Positions 1-8,873 of a stretch of DNA of 64,000 bases are shown here, piece after piece. Below the pieces are notes generated by a model. The model ran no database searches. It saw nothing but the letters and a program-made list of their open reading frames with translations, and was not told the DNA's origin. Made by a program: the position numbers and the translations under genes. Where the stretch lies: positions 4,650,001 through 4,714,000 of the forward strand of contig NZ_AP018439.1 of NCBI RefSeq assembly GCF_009937955.1. The letters run 5' to 3'. Within the stretch, counting starts at the first letter, position 1, and the number at the start of each line of letters is the position of its first letter. The stretch comes from Undibacterium sp. KW1 (GTDB lineage Bacteria > Pseudomonadota > Gammaproteobacteria > Burkholderiales > Burkholderiaceae_D).

Positions 1-830
1 GATAATTTACGTCCTGAGCCGGGGTCGTACACAGTGGCCACTTCACGCACAGTGCCAGGTTTTCCATTCAATTCTGCCTGCACGCAATAACAATGATCAA
101 AACCGCCTGCCATCAAAATCTGCTGGTCTGGCCATGTCAGCCTTGGGCCTATGGGTGCGGGCTGGCGAAAGTCAAAGGCACTACCAGCGACGGAAGCCAA
201 TTCGCTGGAGATACCCGCTGCATCTATCTTCAGGTAATGCGATGCATCAATAAACAAAAGCTGGTCTTTGATATCAGAAGTGCCCGCATTCAGGTTGAAG
301 TAGGGATGCGAAGTCAGATTGATCGCTGTTGGCGCGTCAGACCTGGCTTCATACTCTATGCTCAGGCTGCCCTCATCATCCAGGCGATAGACGACCTGCA
401 CTTCAAGATTGCCGGGGAAACCAGCATCGCCATCAGCCGAAGTCAGCAACATGCGTATGCCATCTGTCTCTTCCATGACATCCCAGCGGGCGGTATGAAA
501 GCCGCTATTACTGCCATGCAGATGATGATCGCCATCATTGCAGTCAACTGAAAAATTGCTGCCATCGATGGAAAAATGTCCACCTGCAATGCGGTTTGCC
601 CAGCGACCTATGATGGCACCAAAATAATAGGGGTTTTGCTGATAGCTGTGGGCATCTGCATACGCCAGCAAGACATCACCTATGCGGCCATATCGGTCAG
701 GCGTCAGCCATGAAACCAGCGATGCACCCCGGTCGCTGATACTCAACTGCATATCATGCGCATTGCGCAGGGTATAAATATTTTCATCTGCTGTTTTGAC
801 AGTGCAGGAAACTAGCTTTTTATTCGTCAT
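1..830 (-). CDS. galM: Aldose 1-epimerase (galactose mutarotase), 3' end cut by window edge
   Basis: Interconverts the alpha and beta anomers of free aldoses in the cytoplasm, so that transported or hydrolysed sugars reach the anomer used by the next enzyme. About 276 codons are visible of a family length near 350; the C-terminus lies outside the window. Reading from ATG at 830 (start MTNKKLVSC) gives the family landmarks FGAIIGRWANRI and, further on, HPYFNL, which carries a catalytic-region histidine. The start lies inside the last codons of xylR (11-base overlap), so the two are probably translationally coupled. In this setting it would supply the right xylose anomer to the dehydrogenase or to XylF. 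Substrate preference is inferred from context only. Confidence 0.9.
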   Translation of the reverse strand, partial: MTNKKLVSCTVKTADENIYTLRNAHDMQLSISDRGASLVSWLTPDRYGRIGDVLLAYADAHSYQQNPYYFGAIIGRWANRIAGGHFSIDGSNFSVDCNDGDHHLHGSNSGFHTARWDVMEETDGIRMLLTSADGDAGFPGNLEVQVVYRLDDEGSLSIEYEARSDAPTAINLTSHPYFNLNAGTSDIKDQLLFIDASHYLKIDAAGISSELASVAGSAFDFRQPAPIGPRLTWPDQQILMAGGFDHCYCVQAELNGKPGTVREVATVYDPGSGRKL

Positions 831-2061
831 CACTTTGCTCGGCAAGTTGAGTGTGTGGATGTGGCAGGCCTGCGGCATTCGCTTCTACCTGCGTCAGGCT
901 TTCTTGATATTTGCGCGGTGTACAACCCAGTTCCCGTTTAAAAACGGCATGCATATACTGTATGGTGGTAAAGCCGCAACTGACTGCAACGTCGGCAATA
1001 CTCGATTGCCCGCTAGCCAGCATGGCTTTTGCTGCCTCCAGCTTGAAATGCAAAATCTCGTCATGGACGCTGCGCCCCAGCTCTTGCCGGAAATAGGATT
1101 CCAGTGAAGAACGGGATATGCCGACATAGTCAGCCACCTGCTCGGTCTTGATACCCTGGCAGGCATATTGGCGGATGAAATGACGTGCCTGCATCACGTG
1201 CGGATGCTTGGGTGTTTCAAAGCGCGAAGAGGTCAGGACATTGATGCCAACCGGCGGCACCAGTATCCTGGTGCTGGCAATGCGGGCGCCGTTCAACATC
1301 TGATGCAAGAGATGGGCGGCAGTGCGCCCCATTTCCTCTGCCCCCTGCATGACAGAACTCAGTGGTATCCGGGTCAGCATGCGCGCCAGCGGATCATTGT
1401 CTATGCCTATCAGGGCGACTTGCTCTGGTACAGCGATACCCGCAATCAAACAGGCCTGCAATAATTGCCTGGCGCGTGCATCTGTTACCGCGATGATACC
1501 TACTGGCTTGGGCAAACCTTCCAGCCATTTGATCAATTGCTCGACCGCTTCATCCCAGGATGGCGCGCTGGTAATCTGGCCGCGATAAATTTCTCCCGTC
1601 AGGCGATCACGTTTCATCAGATCGCAGAAGGCATTTTCACGCTCCTGCGCCCAGCGATTTTCCGGTGCTTCTGGCAAACTGAACAAGGCAAAGCGCGGCA
1701 AGCCTGCCTCAATCAAATGATCATAGGCAAGCTTGATAAGTTTGAAATTGTCCGTCGCCACATAAGGAACACCCTGTGGATAATGATCCTGGTTTTCGTA
1801 GGAACCACCGACAGCCACCACTGGCACCCGGCTATGCGACAAGGCTTCACAAACGACAGGATCGTCAAAGTCGGCAATGATGCCATCGCCCTGCCAGCGT
1901 TCTATCCCATGCAGGCGGGCACGAAAATCTTCTTCCAGAAACAAATCCCAGGACACCCTGGTTGAACTCAGGTAAGAGGCAACCCCGGCAATGATTTCCC
2001 TGTCATAGATTTTGTTTGCATTGAACAATAAGGCTATCCTATGCGAGTTGGGCATCTTCAT
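820..2061 (-). CDS. xylR: Xylose-responsive AraC-family activator XylR
   Basis: D-xylose-sensing transcription activator of 413 aa, close in length to E. coli XylR (392 aa) and alike along its whole length. The N-terminal LacI-like, periplasmic-binding-protein fold (about residues 8-280) shows blocks such as RIALLFNANKIYDREI, WDLFLEEDFRAR, GIIADFDD and GIIAVTDARAR. The C-terminal AraC helix-turn-helix domain (about 290-395) includes VADYVGISRSSLESYFR. It lies downstream of the GH3 gene and overlaps galM. Three matching 36-bp sites upstream of xylX, the GH3 gene and the GH39 gene are its likely operators. Oddity: this regulator type normally controls the isomerase pathway, but here it sits with the oxidative pathway. 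Confidence 0.95.
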   Translation of the reverse strand: MKMPNSHRIALLFNANKIYDREIIAGVASYLSSTRVSWDLFLEEDFRARLHGIERWQGDGIIADFDDPVVCEALSHSRVPVVAVGGSYENQDHYPQGVPYVATDNFKLIKLAYDHLIEAGLPRFALFSLPEAPENRWAQERENAFCDLMKRDRLTGEIYRGQITSAPSWDEAVEQLIKWLEGLPKPVGIIAVTDARARQLLQACLIAGIAVPEQVALIGIDNDPLARMLTRIPLSSVMQGAEEMGRTAAHLLHQMLNGARIASTRILVPPVGINVLTSSRFETPKHPHVMQARHFIRQYACQGIKTEQVADYVGISRSSLESYFRQELGRSVHDEILHFKLEAAKAMLASGQSSIADVAVSCGFTTIQYMHAVFKRELGCTPRKYQESLTQVEANAAGLPHPHTQLAEQSDDE

Positions 2062-2222
2062 ATTCGGTCTTCTCCATGGGCGACGGCTTGCTTGCCATAC
2101 TTTTTGTATTGTACTGCCTTCCCTTTTCTTCTCTTTTTATTTCAAAGAATTTAAAGGAATGCCAGCACTGGCAAGGGCAACATCCAATCGACATAGATTC
2201 TTTTGACTACTCCTTTTAATAT
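2062..2222. promoter_or_regulatory. GH3-xylR intergenic region with palindrome
   Basis: This 161-base gap between the GH3 gene and xylR holds the palindrome TGCCAGCACTGGCA at 2160-2173. It could be a weak terminator for the GH3 gene (the run after it on the minus strand is only partly T-rich) or an operator for xylR. No copy of the 36-bp XylR-type site was seen here. Confidence 0.3.
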
Positions 2223-4643
2223 TCAGACCACCATCAATTTGACTGATTTAAGATCAACACTGCTGGAACCTGCATGTATGGTGAAGCTGCCAGGCTCCAC
2301 AACGCGTTTCATGTCCATGTTATAAAAAGACAAATCTGCTGGTTTGATATCAAAAGACAAAGTGCGTTTTTCGCCCGGATTCAAGCTGACGCGTTTGAAG
2401 GCTTTCAATTCCAGTACTGGCCTGGTGACAGAACTGAAATCATCGCGAATATAGATTTGCACGACTTCATCGCCCTTGACGGCACCGGTATTGCTGACAT
2501 CGACTTCGACTTTGGTGCTATCGCCAACACCCATCGTGGCCCTGGACAAGCGTGGTTCTGAAATACTGAACGAGGTATAGCTAAGGCCAAAACCGAATGG
2601 GTACAAGGGTTTGGTCGATGCATCCAGATAACCACGGCGTGCCGACGGTTTGTAGTTGTAATAAATCGGCAACTGACCGACATTGCGCGCAATCGACACC
2701 GGCAATTTGCCACCTGGGTTGACCCGGCCAAATAAAATGTCCGCCGCTGCAAAGCCGGTTTCCTGCCCCATGTACCAGCCTTCTACCAGCGCGTCTGCGC
2801 GTTCGGCCAGCAGGTTGACGGACAGCGGGCGACCATTCAGCAAGAAGACGACGGTCGGTTTGCCCAGATCAAAAATCGCTTTGGCCAGGTCATTTTGCTG
2901 GCCCATCAAATCCAGGCTGGCACGGTCACCCAGATGGTTATCGGCCCAGGCTTCACGGCTGGTTTGTTCATTGTCGCCCAATACCATGATGATGGTATCG
3001 GCAGATTTGGCCGCCTCTACCGCTTCGGCAATCAGCTTGGCATTCACTGCCGGTGGCGTGAATTTGACTTCATCATGTCCCCAGACATGACCGCCTTCGG
3101 TGATGCGCACACCTTCGGCATAACTGAGTTCAAAGCCCTGTGCCCGGCTTTCCGCCTGCAAGCCTTCGTAGATGGATACCACATGACGCGGGATGTCAGA
3201 ATACCCGCCTATAGGACAATCCTTGGCGTGTGTACCCAGCAACACGACTTTGCCGACCTTCTTGCCGTTCAGCGGCAGCAAGCCCTTGTCATTTTTAAGC
3301 AGGACCACGGAACGGGTGGCAGCTTCACGCGCCAGTGCCACTGCGTCTTGCGTAGCAGTCAGTTTGTCAGCAATGCTGGCATCGACATAGGGGTTTTCAA
3401 ACAGACCAGCCAGGAACTTAAGTTCCAATACCCGGCGCACGCAGCGATTGATTTCTTCTTCAGAAACACGTTTTTCCTTGACCAGTTCTGCCAAGGTGCG
3501 ATAAGCCAGGCCATCCGGTGTTTCTATATCGACACCAGCCTTGATGGCGCGCAGCGCTGCTTCTTTGGGATTGGGCACCAGCTTATGCCTGATCACCAGT
3601 TCATTGATGCCAAAGTAATCGGATACCAGCGCACCTTTAAAGCCCCATTCTTCACGCAAGACCTTGGTCAGCAACCAACGATTCGCATGCGAGGGAACGC
3701 CGCCGATTTCATTATAGGAAGGCATTACGGCACTGATATTGGTTTCACGCACCAGCTTTTCAAAGGGTGGGAAAAATTCTTCGCGCAAGGTACGCTCACT
3801 GACTTCTGCCGGGCCGATGTTGGTGCCGTTTTCTGGCTGGCCGTGGCCCGTCATATGCTTGAGCGTGGCAAATACCTTGTCTTTCGCCAGTTTCTTATCT
3901 TTGCTCATGGGGCCCATGAAGCCGATCACCGCAGCCTTGCCCATTTCGCCGCACAGGTGCGGGTCTTCGCCATAAGTTTCTTCTATGCGGCCCCAGCGCG
4001 GCTCACGTGCCACGTCGACCACAGGTGCCAGCGCAAAATTGGCACCGCGTGCACGCATCTCGCGTGCAGCCACGCTGAAGATTCTGGTCGCCATATCCGG
4101 GTCGAACGAAGACGCCAACCCTATCGCCTGCGGGAAGCAGGTGGCATCACGCGCGACATAGCCATGCAGGGCTTCTTCATGCATGAGCAACGGAATGCCC
4201 AGGCGCGTCTGTTCTACGGCCCATTTTTGCACGGCATTGACATAGGTGGCCGTTTGCAAGGCATTGCGGTTTGGCACCGAACCATCATCACCTGCGCCAG
4301 TAGCCTTGGCTATGCCCTGATGGTCGGACGGACGTGCCATCATCCCCAAACCATGAGGATAGACTGTGCCTGCCTTGGTGACGGAAAAATCGCCATTGGC
4401 TTCCTGTATCAGTTTTTTGTCTTGCCATACGCATTGCATCTGCATGATTTTCTCATCCAGGGTCATACGCCCCAGCAGATCTTCAACACGTGCTGCCAGC
4501 GGTGCAGCAGCATCTTTGTAAATGGGTTTAGATCCAGCTTTTGCGGTAGCCGCCCACCCCAGAGCTGGTGATAAAACTGCCCACCCGGCCAGACCGGTCA
4601 AGCCAGACATGGATGCCAGGAATTGCCTGCGTTGATTACTCAT
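2223..4643 (-). CDS. GH3 beta-xylosidase/beta-glucosidase, Tat-exported
   Basis: Exo-acting glycosidase of 806 aa, probably releasing xylose from xylo-oligosaccharides in the periplasm. The N-terminus MSNQRRQFLASMSGLTG carries a twin-arginine motif followed by a hydrophobic stretch. The GH3 N-terminal domain has KHMTGHGQ and the nucleophile motif VSDYFG (Asp near residue 342). The (alpha/beta) sandwich and a C-terminal fibronectin type III-like domain follow. A Met five codons upstream exists, but its ATG overlaps the GGAGAC ribosome-binding site, so the start at 4643 is preferred. Its own promoter with a XylR-type site lies at 4725-4785, and a terminator isolates it from xylFGH. Xylosidase rather than glucosidase activity is inferred from the neighbours. 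Confidence 0.85.
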   Translation of the reverse strand: MSNQRRQFLASMSGLTGLAGWAVLSPALGWAATAKAGSKPIYKDAAAPLAARVEDLLGRMTLDEKIMQMQCVWQDKKLIQEANGDFSVTKAGTVYPHGLGMMARPSDHQGIAKATGAGDDGSVPNRNALQTATYVNAVQKWAVEQTRLGIPLLMHEEALHGYVARDATCFPQAIGLASSFDPDMATRIFSVAAREMRARGANFALAPVVDVAREPRWGRIEETYGEDPHLCGEMGKAAVIGFMGPMSKDKKLAKDKVFATLKHMTGHGQPENGTNIGPAEVSERTLREEFFPPFEKLVRETNISAVMPSYNEIGGVPSHANRWLLTKVLREEWGFKGALVSDYFGINELVIRHKLVPNPKEAALRAIKAGVDIETPDGLAYRTLAELVKEKRVSEEEINRCVRRVLELKFLAGLFENPYVDASIADKLTATQDAVALAREAATRSVVLLKNDKGLLPLNGKKVGKVVLLGTHAKDCPIGGYSDIPRHVVSIYEGLQAESRAQGFELSYAEGVRITEGGHVWGHDEVKFTPPAVNAKLIAEAVEAAKSADTIIMVLGDNEQTSREAWADNHLGDRASLDLMGQQNDLAKAIFDLGKPTVVFLLNGRPLSVNLLAERADALVEGWYMGQETGFAAADILFGRVNPGGKLPVSIARNVGQLPIYYNYKPSARRGYLDASTKPLYPFGFGLSYTSFSISEPRLSRATMGVGDSTKVEVDVSNTGAVKGDEVVQIYIRDDFSSVTRPVLELKAFKRVSLNPGEKRTLSFDIKPADLSFYNMDMKRVVEPGSFTIHAGSSSVDLKSVKLMVV

Positions 4644-4724
4644 TGAATCTGTCTCCATCTATTTTTTATTTTTAAACCGTCAGGTCATGACACAGGCCAG
4701 CTATTGCCTGATGACTGCCATCCC

Positions 4725-4785
4725 ATCTTGCATGCAAAACCAGGCAGACACAATTATGAAACTCACCAAGCCGCGTCATGATTAC
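4725..4785 (-). promoter_or_regulatory. Putative XylR-activated promoter of the GH3 gene
   Basis: On the minus strand: -35 TTGTGT (4748-4753), 17-base spacer, -10 CAAGAT (4725-4730). A 36-bp operator-like site at 4750-4785 abuts and overlaps the -35 box. Plus-strand parts of the site are ACAATTATGAAACTCACCAA, then a variable centre CCGCG, then TCATGATTAC. The copy at 13747-13782 is identical at 31 of 36 positions, with all the differences in the 5-base centre. An activator site overlapping -35 fits AraC-family class II activation. That XylR is the binding protein is inferred. Confidence 0.75.
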
Positions 4786-4800
4786 AAATGAGATGCGCGC

Positions 4801-4833
4801 AAATAAAAAAAGGCGATCCCTATGAAATCGCCT
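4801..4833 (-). terminator. Rho-independent terminator of xylFGH
   Basis: Stem AGGCGAT (4811-4817) pairs with ATCGCCT (4827-4833) around a 9-base loop. On the minus strand it is followed by a run of seven T, then ATTT. It lies 46 bases beyond the xylH stop and separates the transporter from the GH3 promoter. Confidence 0.85.
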
Positions 4834-4878
4834 GTCAAGGCAAGGAAATCCTTGCCAGTTCTGGAGCGAACTATTCAA

Positions 4879-6021
4879 TCATCTTTTTGCAGAGCGTGTA
4901 CTGACATCCACCCATACTGCCAATGTCAGGATGCAGCCTTTGACTATCATCTGCCAGTAGGTATCCACATCCAGCATGGACATGCCATTGTCCAGACTGG
5001 CCATGACCAGCGCCCCAATCAGGGCACCATATACTGTGCCAGAGCCGCCACGCATGGAGGTGCCGCCAATAAAGCAGGCAGCAATCGCATCCAGCTCGCC
5101 CGAAGTACCGGCAGAAGGTGAGCCAGCCGCCAGCCGTGCGGTATTGATGAGGCCAGCCAGCGCGCACATCAAACCCATGATGCCGAATATCCACAGCTTG
5201 ATGGCATTCACATTGATGCCCGAGAGGCGGGTGGCTTCCATATTGCTGCCCACTGCATAAATCCTGCGGCCAAATACGGTTTGCGTAGTCATGTAGCTGA
5301 AGATGCCCAGCAAGACCAGCAGCAACAGCACAGGCAAGGGGATGCCTTCGTAGCTGTTAAAGGTGATGACAAAGGCCAGCAGCACCGCCGCAATCGCAGC
5401 AAGCTTGATACCATCACGCCACAGCGGTGCGACTTCCAGTCCATGCTGCGCACGCTTGTTACGCTGCTGCCAGGTCAAAAATACAGCCAGCGCGAAAAGA
5501 GCTATTCCCAGCAAGATACCGGTGGTCGCCGACAGGTAACCCTGGCCCAGATACACCATGTCAGCAGACACTGGCGCTACCGTGGTGCCACCTGTCACAC
5601 CCAGCACGATACCGCGATAAGCCAGCATGCCACCCAGGCCAACAATAAAGGATGGTATCTTCATGTAGGCAGTCAGGTAGCCATTGAACAGTCCTATCAG
5701 CAAACCGAAAATCAACACCACCATGAGATTTAATGGCAAAGGTAAATGATGGGTCACATCCAGTACCGCTGCCACACCACCCAGCAAACCCAGCAAGGAA
5801 CCGACAGACAAATCAATCTCGCCAGCGATAATCACCAGCGCCATGCCACAGGCGACGATGCCGGTAATCGACATTTGCCGCATCAGGTTGGACAGATTGC
5901 GCGGTGTAATGAAACCACCTTCGGTTTTCCAGCTGAAGAAAGCCCAGATCAATGCAATGGCAATCAGCAGGGCCAGCATTTTGTATTGTGTGAACAGCTG
6001 TTTGATATTCAGGTTTTTCAT
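4879..6021 (-). CDS. xylH: D-xylose ABC transporter permease XylH
   Basis: Inner-membrane permease (380 aa) of the high-affinity xylose importer, BPD_transp_2 family. Many hydrophobic segments are visible, among them MLALLIAIALIWAFFSW near the N-terminus. The family signature GEIDLSVGSLLGLLGG is near residue 68 and the EAA-like stretch GAPSAGTSGELDAIAACFIGG-type region is near residue 290. It is the last gene of xylF-xylG-xylH, 42 bases after xylG, and is followed by a clear terminator. It works with XylF and XylG. Confidence 0.95.
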   Translation of the reverse strand: MKNLNIKQLFTQYKMLALLIAIALIWAFFSWKTEGGFITPRNLSNLMRQMSITGIVACGMALVIIAGEIDLSVGSLLGLLGGVAAVLDVTHHLPLPLNLMVVLIFGLLIGLFNGYLTAYMKIPSFIVGLGGMLAYRGIVLGVTGGTTVAPVSADMVYLGQGYLSATTGILLGIALFALAVFLTWQQRNKRAQHGLEVAPLWRDGIKLAAIAAVLLAFVITFNSYEGIPLPVLLLLVLLGIFSYMTTQTVFGRRIYAVGSNMEATRLSGINVNAIKLWIFGIMGLMCALAGLINTARLAAGSPSAGTSGELDAIAACFIGGTSMRGGSGTVYGALIGALVMASLDNGMSMLDVDTYWQMIVKGCILTLAVWVDVSTRSAKR

Positions 6022-6063
6022 TTTAATTTTTACCGATAGCGATGAATGGCATCAGATGGGTGA

Positions 6064-7641
6064 TCATGGCACAGGGCTTAATTGACTTGCCTGGTTTGAC
6101 TGGTTGGGCGCTAGTACATGGCTTTGATCCAGCGCCGCCGCCAGCAGGGTTTCCTGCTTCAAATCCTGATTGATGAAGTTGCCGCGCAGCTTGCCCTCGC
6201 CTATCACCAGCACGCGGTCAGAAATACCCAGCACTTCGGCCAGTTCAGACGACACCATGATGATGGACATACCCTGCTTTACCAGTTCAAACATGAGTTT
6301 GTAGATTTCATATTTGGCACCGACATCGACACCGCGTGTCGGCTCATCGAGTATCAAAATCTTGGGTTTGGTCAGCAACATTTTCGACAGCACCGCTTTT
6401 TGCTGGTTACCGCCGGACAGGCTGGTAATAGGCAAAAACGGGCTGGCGGTTTTCAGGGTCATGCTGGCGATTTCTGTACGTATGGTCTTCAGTTCGGCTT
6501 CTTTGTCTATGCGGCTCATGCGGGCAAATTCGTGCAAGACGCTCAGGCTCATGTTCTGGCCCACATCCAGGTCGGGGACGATGCCATGCTGCTTGCGGTC
6601 TTCCGGCACCATGGCCAGGCCAGCGCGTATGGATTTCAACGGGCTGCTGCTGTCAAGCTTGCTGCCATTCAGCCAGACTTCAGCTTCATATTCACCAGGA
6701 TAAGCACCAAACAGGGCCGACACCAGTTCAGTACGGCCAGCGCCAACCAGCCCGGCTATACCCAGAATCTCCCCCTGGCGCAGAGTGAATGAAATGTCAT
6801 CGACACGCTTGCGCTGCGGGTTTTCTGTGTCATAGCAGGTCACATTGCGCGCTTCAAACACCACTTCACCGATGGTATGATCTTGTCTTGGATAAAGCTG
6901 GCTCATTTCACGCCCCACCATCTGGGCGATGATGCGTTCTGCACTCATATCGGCCATGGGTGTCGTGGCAATGTGCTGACCATCGCGTATCACTACGATG
7001 GTGTCGCAAATGGCTTCGACTTCATCGAGCTTGTGCGAGATGTAAATGCAGGTCACGCCCTTGGCTTTCAAGGCGCGGATAATATCCAGCAAGACCGTGA
7101 TTTCTGATGTCGTCAGTGAAGATGAAGGTTCATCCAGTATCAACAGTTTGGCCTGCTTGTTGAGTGCCTTGGCTATCTCTATCAATTGCTGGTGGCCGCC
7201 ACCATAGTTCTTGACCGGCAGTACTACATTGACTTCAGGTATATTCAATTCACGCAATAATTCTTCGGCCCGCTTGTTCATGGCGGCATAGTCCATGCGG
7301 CCACCGGGCAGGGTGATTTCATTCCCCAAAAACAGGTTTTCGGTGACTGACAATTCTGGCACCAGCATCAATTCCTGATGGATGATGATGATGCCCGCCG
7401 ATTCAGTATCGCGGATGGACTGCGCCTTCAAGGGCTTGCCTTCCCACAGGATTTCACCATCCCAACTGCCATGCGGGTAGACACCAGACAGCACCTTCAT
7501 CAGGGTGGATTTGCCAGCGCCGTTTTCACCGCACAGGCCTATGCATTCGCCAGCCCTGACCTTGATGTCGATACCGTTTAAAGCCCTGACACCGCCAAAC
7601 TGTTTGACGATACCCTTCATTTCCAGCAAATATTCAGACAT
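6064..7641 (-). CDS. xylG: D-xylose ABC transporter ATP-binding protein XylG
   Basis: Duplicated ATPase (525 aa) that powers xylose import. The first cassette has Walker [10 protein letters not shown] (about residue 37), an atypical signature YGGGHQQ in place of LSGGQ, and Walker [10 protein letters not shown]. The second has the degenerate Walker [10 protein letters not shown] usual for sugar importers, LSGGNQQK and [14 protein letters not shown]. It aligns with E. coli XylG from its first residues ([10 protein letters not shown] against MPYLLEMKN), so the start is placed at 7641 with a GAGAAA ribosome-binding site, not at the longer possibility at 7680. It lies 85 bases after xylF. Confidence 0.95.
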   Translation of the reverse strand: MSEYLLEMKGIVKQFGGVRALNGIDIKVRAGECIGLCGENGAGKSTLMKVLSGVYPHGSWDGEILWEGKPLKAQSIRDTESAGIIIIHQELMLVPELSVTENLFLGNEITLPGGRMDYAAMNKRAEELLRELNIPEVNVVLPVKNYGGGHQQLIEIAKALNKQAKLLILDEPSSSLTTSEITVLLDIIRALKAKGVTCIYISHKLDEVEAICDTIVVIRDGQHIATTPMADMSAERIIAQMVGREMSQLYPRQDHTIGEVVFEARNVTCYDTENPQRKRVDDISFTLRQGEILGIAGLVGAGRTELVSALFGAYPGEYEAEVWLNGSKLDSSSPLKSIRAGLAMVPEDRKQHGIVPDLDVGQNMSLSVLHEFARMSRIDKEAELKTIRTEIASMTLKTASPFLPITSLSGGNQQKAVLSKMLLTKPKILILDEPTRGVDVGAKYEIYKLMFELVKQGMSIIMVSSELAEVLGISDRVLVIGEGKLRGNFINQDLKQETLLAAALDQSHVLAPNQSNQASQLSPVP

Positions 7642-7726
7642 GCTATTTTTCTCGGAAGAACCTGGAACAAGCCAACACAAACAACCAAACCTGGCCCATC
7701 AGGCTTGGTTTTAACTGCATGCTGTA

Positions 7727-8740
7727 TCAGTTGGCAGAAAGCTGTGCCTTGGTATAGAAACCCTCGTCAACCAGCAGGTTCACATTTGCCTTGGTGAGGG
7801 AAACAGGTTTCAAGAGTAAAGTACTGACTTTTTTAAAGCCATTGTCGTATTGGGAATTGTAGGCAGGCTTTTCATTGCGCACCAGTTGCACAGCCAGTTT
7901 GGCAGCTTCAGAAGCGATCAGTTTCAAAGGCTTGTAGACGGTCATGGCCTGGGTACCTGCCATCACGCGCTTGACGGCAGCCAGGTCGGCATCCTGCCCG
8001 GAGACTGGCACCTTGCCACTGAGTTTTTGCGAAGCCAGTGCCTGTATCGCACCGCCAGCAGTGCCATCGTTGGAAGCAACGATGGCATCAATCTTGTTGT
8101 TATTCGCAGTCAGGGCATTTTCAACGATGGACATGGCTTCAGCAGCGCTCCAGTCTTTCACCCATTGTTTGCCGATGACCTTGATATCGCCTTTGTCCAT
8201 CAAGGGCTGCAAGACCTTCATCTGCCCTTCACGCAAGATCTTGGCGTTATTGTCGGTAGGCGCACCACCCAGCAAATAATAGTTGCCTTTCGGTTTCAAT
8301 TGCACCAGGCCTTCGGCCTGCATTTCACCGACCTTGGCATTGTCGAAAGAAATGTAGGCATCAATATCTGCATTCAGGATCAGGCGGTCATAGGACACCA
8401 CCTTGATATTGGCTTTCTTGGCTTCGCGGATGGCGTTATTCAATACCGTGGCGTTGTAGGGTACGATCACTAGTACATCAACGCCACGCGAGATCAGGTT
8501 TTCTATCTGGGAAATCTGGCGCTGTTCACTGGCGTCGGCTGATTGCACAAACACCTTGGCACCGAGTTTTTCTGCTTCTGCACTAAAGAAATCCCTGTCT
8601 CTGACCCAGCGCTCTACCCGCAGGTCATCGATGGAAAAACCGATTTTTGGATTCTTGGCATCAGCGTGGGCACTGCCAGCCATACTGCCACCCAGGGCAA
8701 GCATGACACTGAGGATAGCGATTTTTACTTTGGCATTCAT
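7727..8740 (-). CDS. xylF: D-xylose-binding periplasmic protein XylF
   Basis: Periplasmic xylose receptor (337 aa) of the XylFGH importer. A Sec signal peptide (MNAKVKIAILSVMLALGGS, cleavage after about SAHA) precedes a type I binding-protein fold. Visible landmarks are KIGFSIDDLRVERWVRDRDFF, NLISRGVDVLVIVPYN, DAIVASNDGTAGGAIQAL and VSGQDAD, all typical of XylF. The ribosome-binding site GGAGAC is well placed before the ATG. It is the first gene of the transporter operon. The 133-base gap after xylD leaves room for its own promoter. Confidence 0.96.
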   Translation of the reverse strand: MNAKVKIAILSVMLALGGSMAGSAHADAKNPKIGFSIDDLRVERWVRDRDFFSAEAEKLGAKVFVQSADASEQRQISQIENLISRGVDVLVIVPYNATVLNNAIREAKKANIKVVSYDRLILNADIDAYISFDNAKVGEMQAEGLVQLKPKGNYYLLGGAPTDNNAKILREGQMKVLQPLMDKGDIKVIGKQWVKDWSAAEAMSIVENALTANNNKIDAIVASNDGTAGGAIQALASQKLSGKVPVSGQDADLAAVKRVMAGTQAMTVYKPLKLIASEAAKLAVQLVRNEKPAYNSQYDNGFKKVSTLLLKPVSLTKANVNLLVDEGFYTKAQLSAN

Positions 8741-8873
8741 TTTTTGTCTCCGTTTGGATTAAAGCATGGGTAATGGCATTGCCAATCCCATTTATTATTG
8801 CTTTATGTATTCGTTATTCTGGATACTTTGTTTCTTGTATTGTCACTTATTTAAGCATATTAATTTGAGCATC
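8741..8873. promoter_or_regulatory. xylD-xylF intergenic region with a small palindrome
   Basis: Contains the perfect palindrome TGGCATTGCCA at 8774-8784, 34 bases before the xylF start, in AT-rich DNA. It could be an operator in the leader. The 36-bp XylR-type site was not found here, so xylFGH is either read from the xylX promoter or controlled differently. Confidence 0.35.

Noticed and set aside
2895..4571. Long plus-strand frame (558 codons) over the GH3 gene
   Set aside because: It is a shadow of the GH3 coding sequence; the minus-strand protein has clear motifs and a signal, and this one has no recognisable domain.
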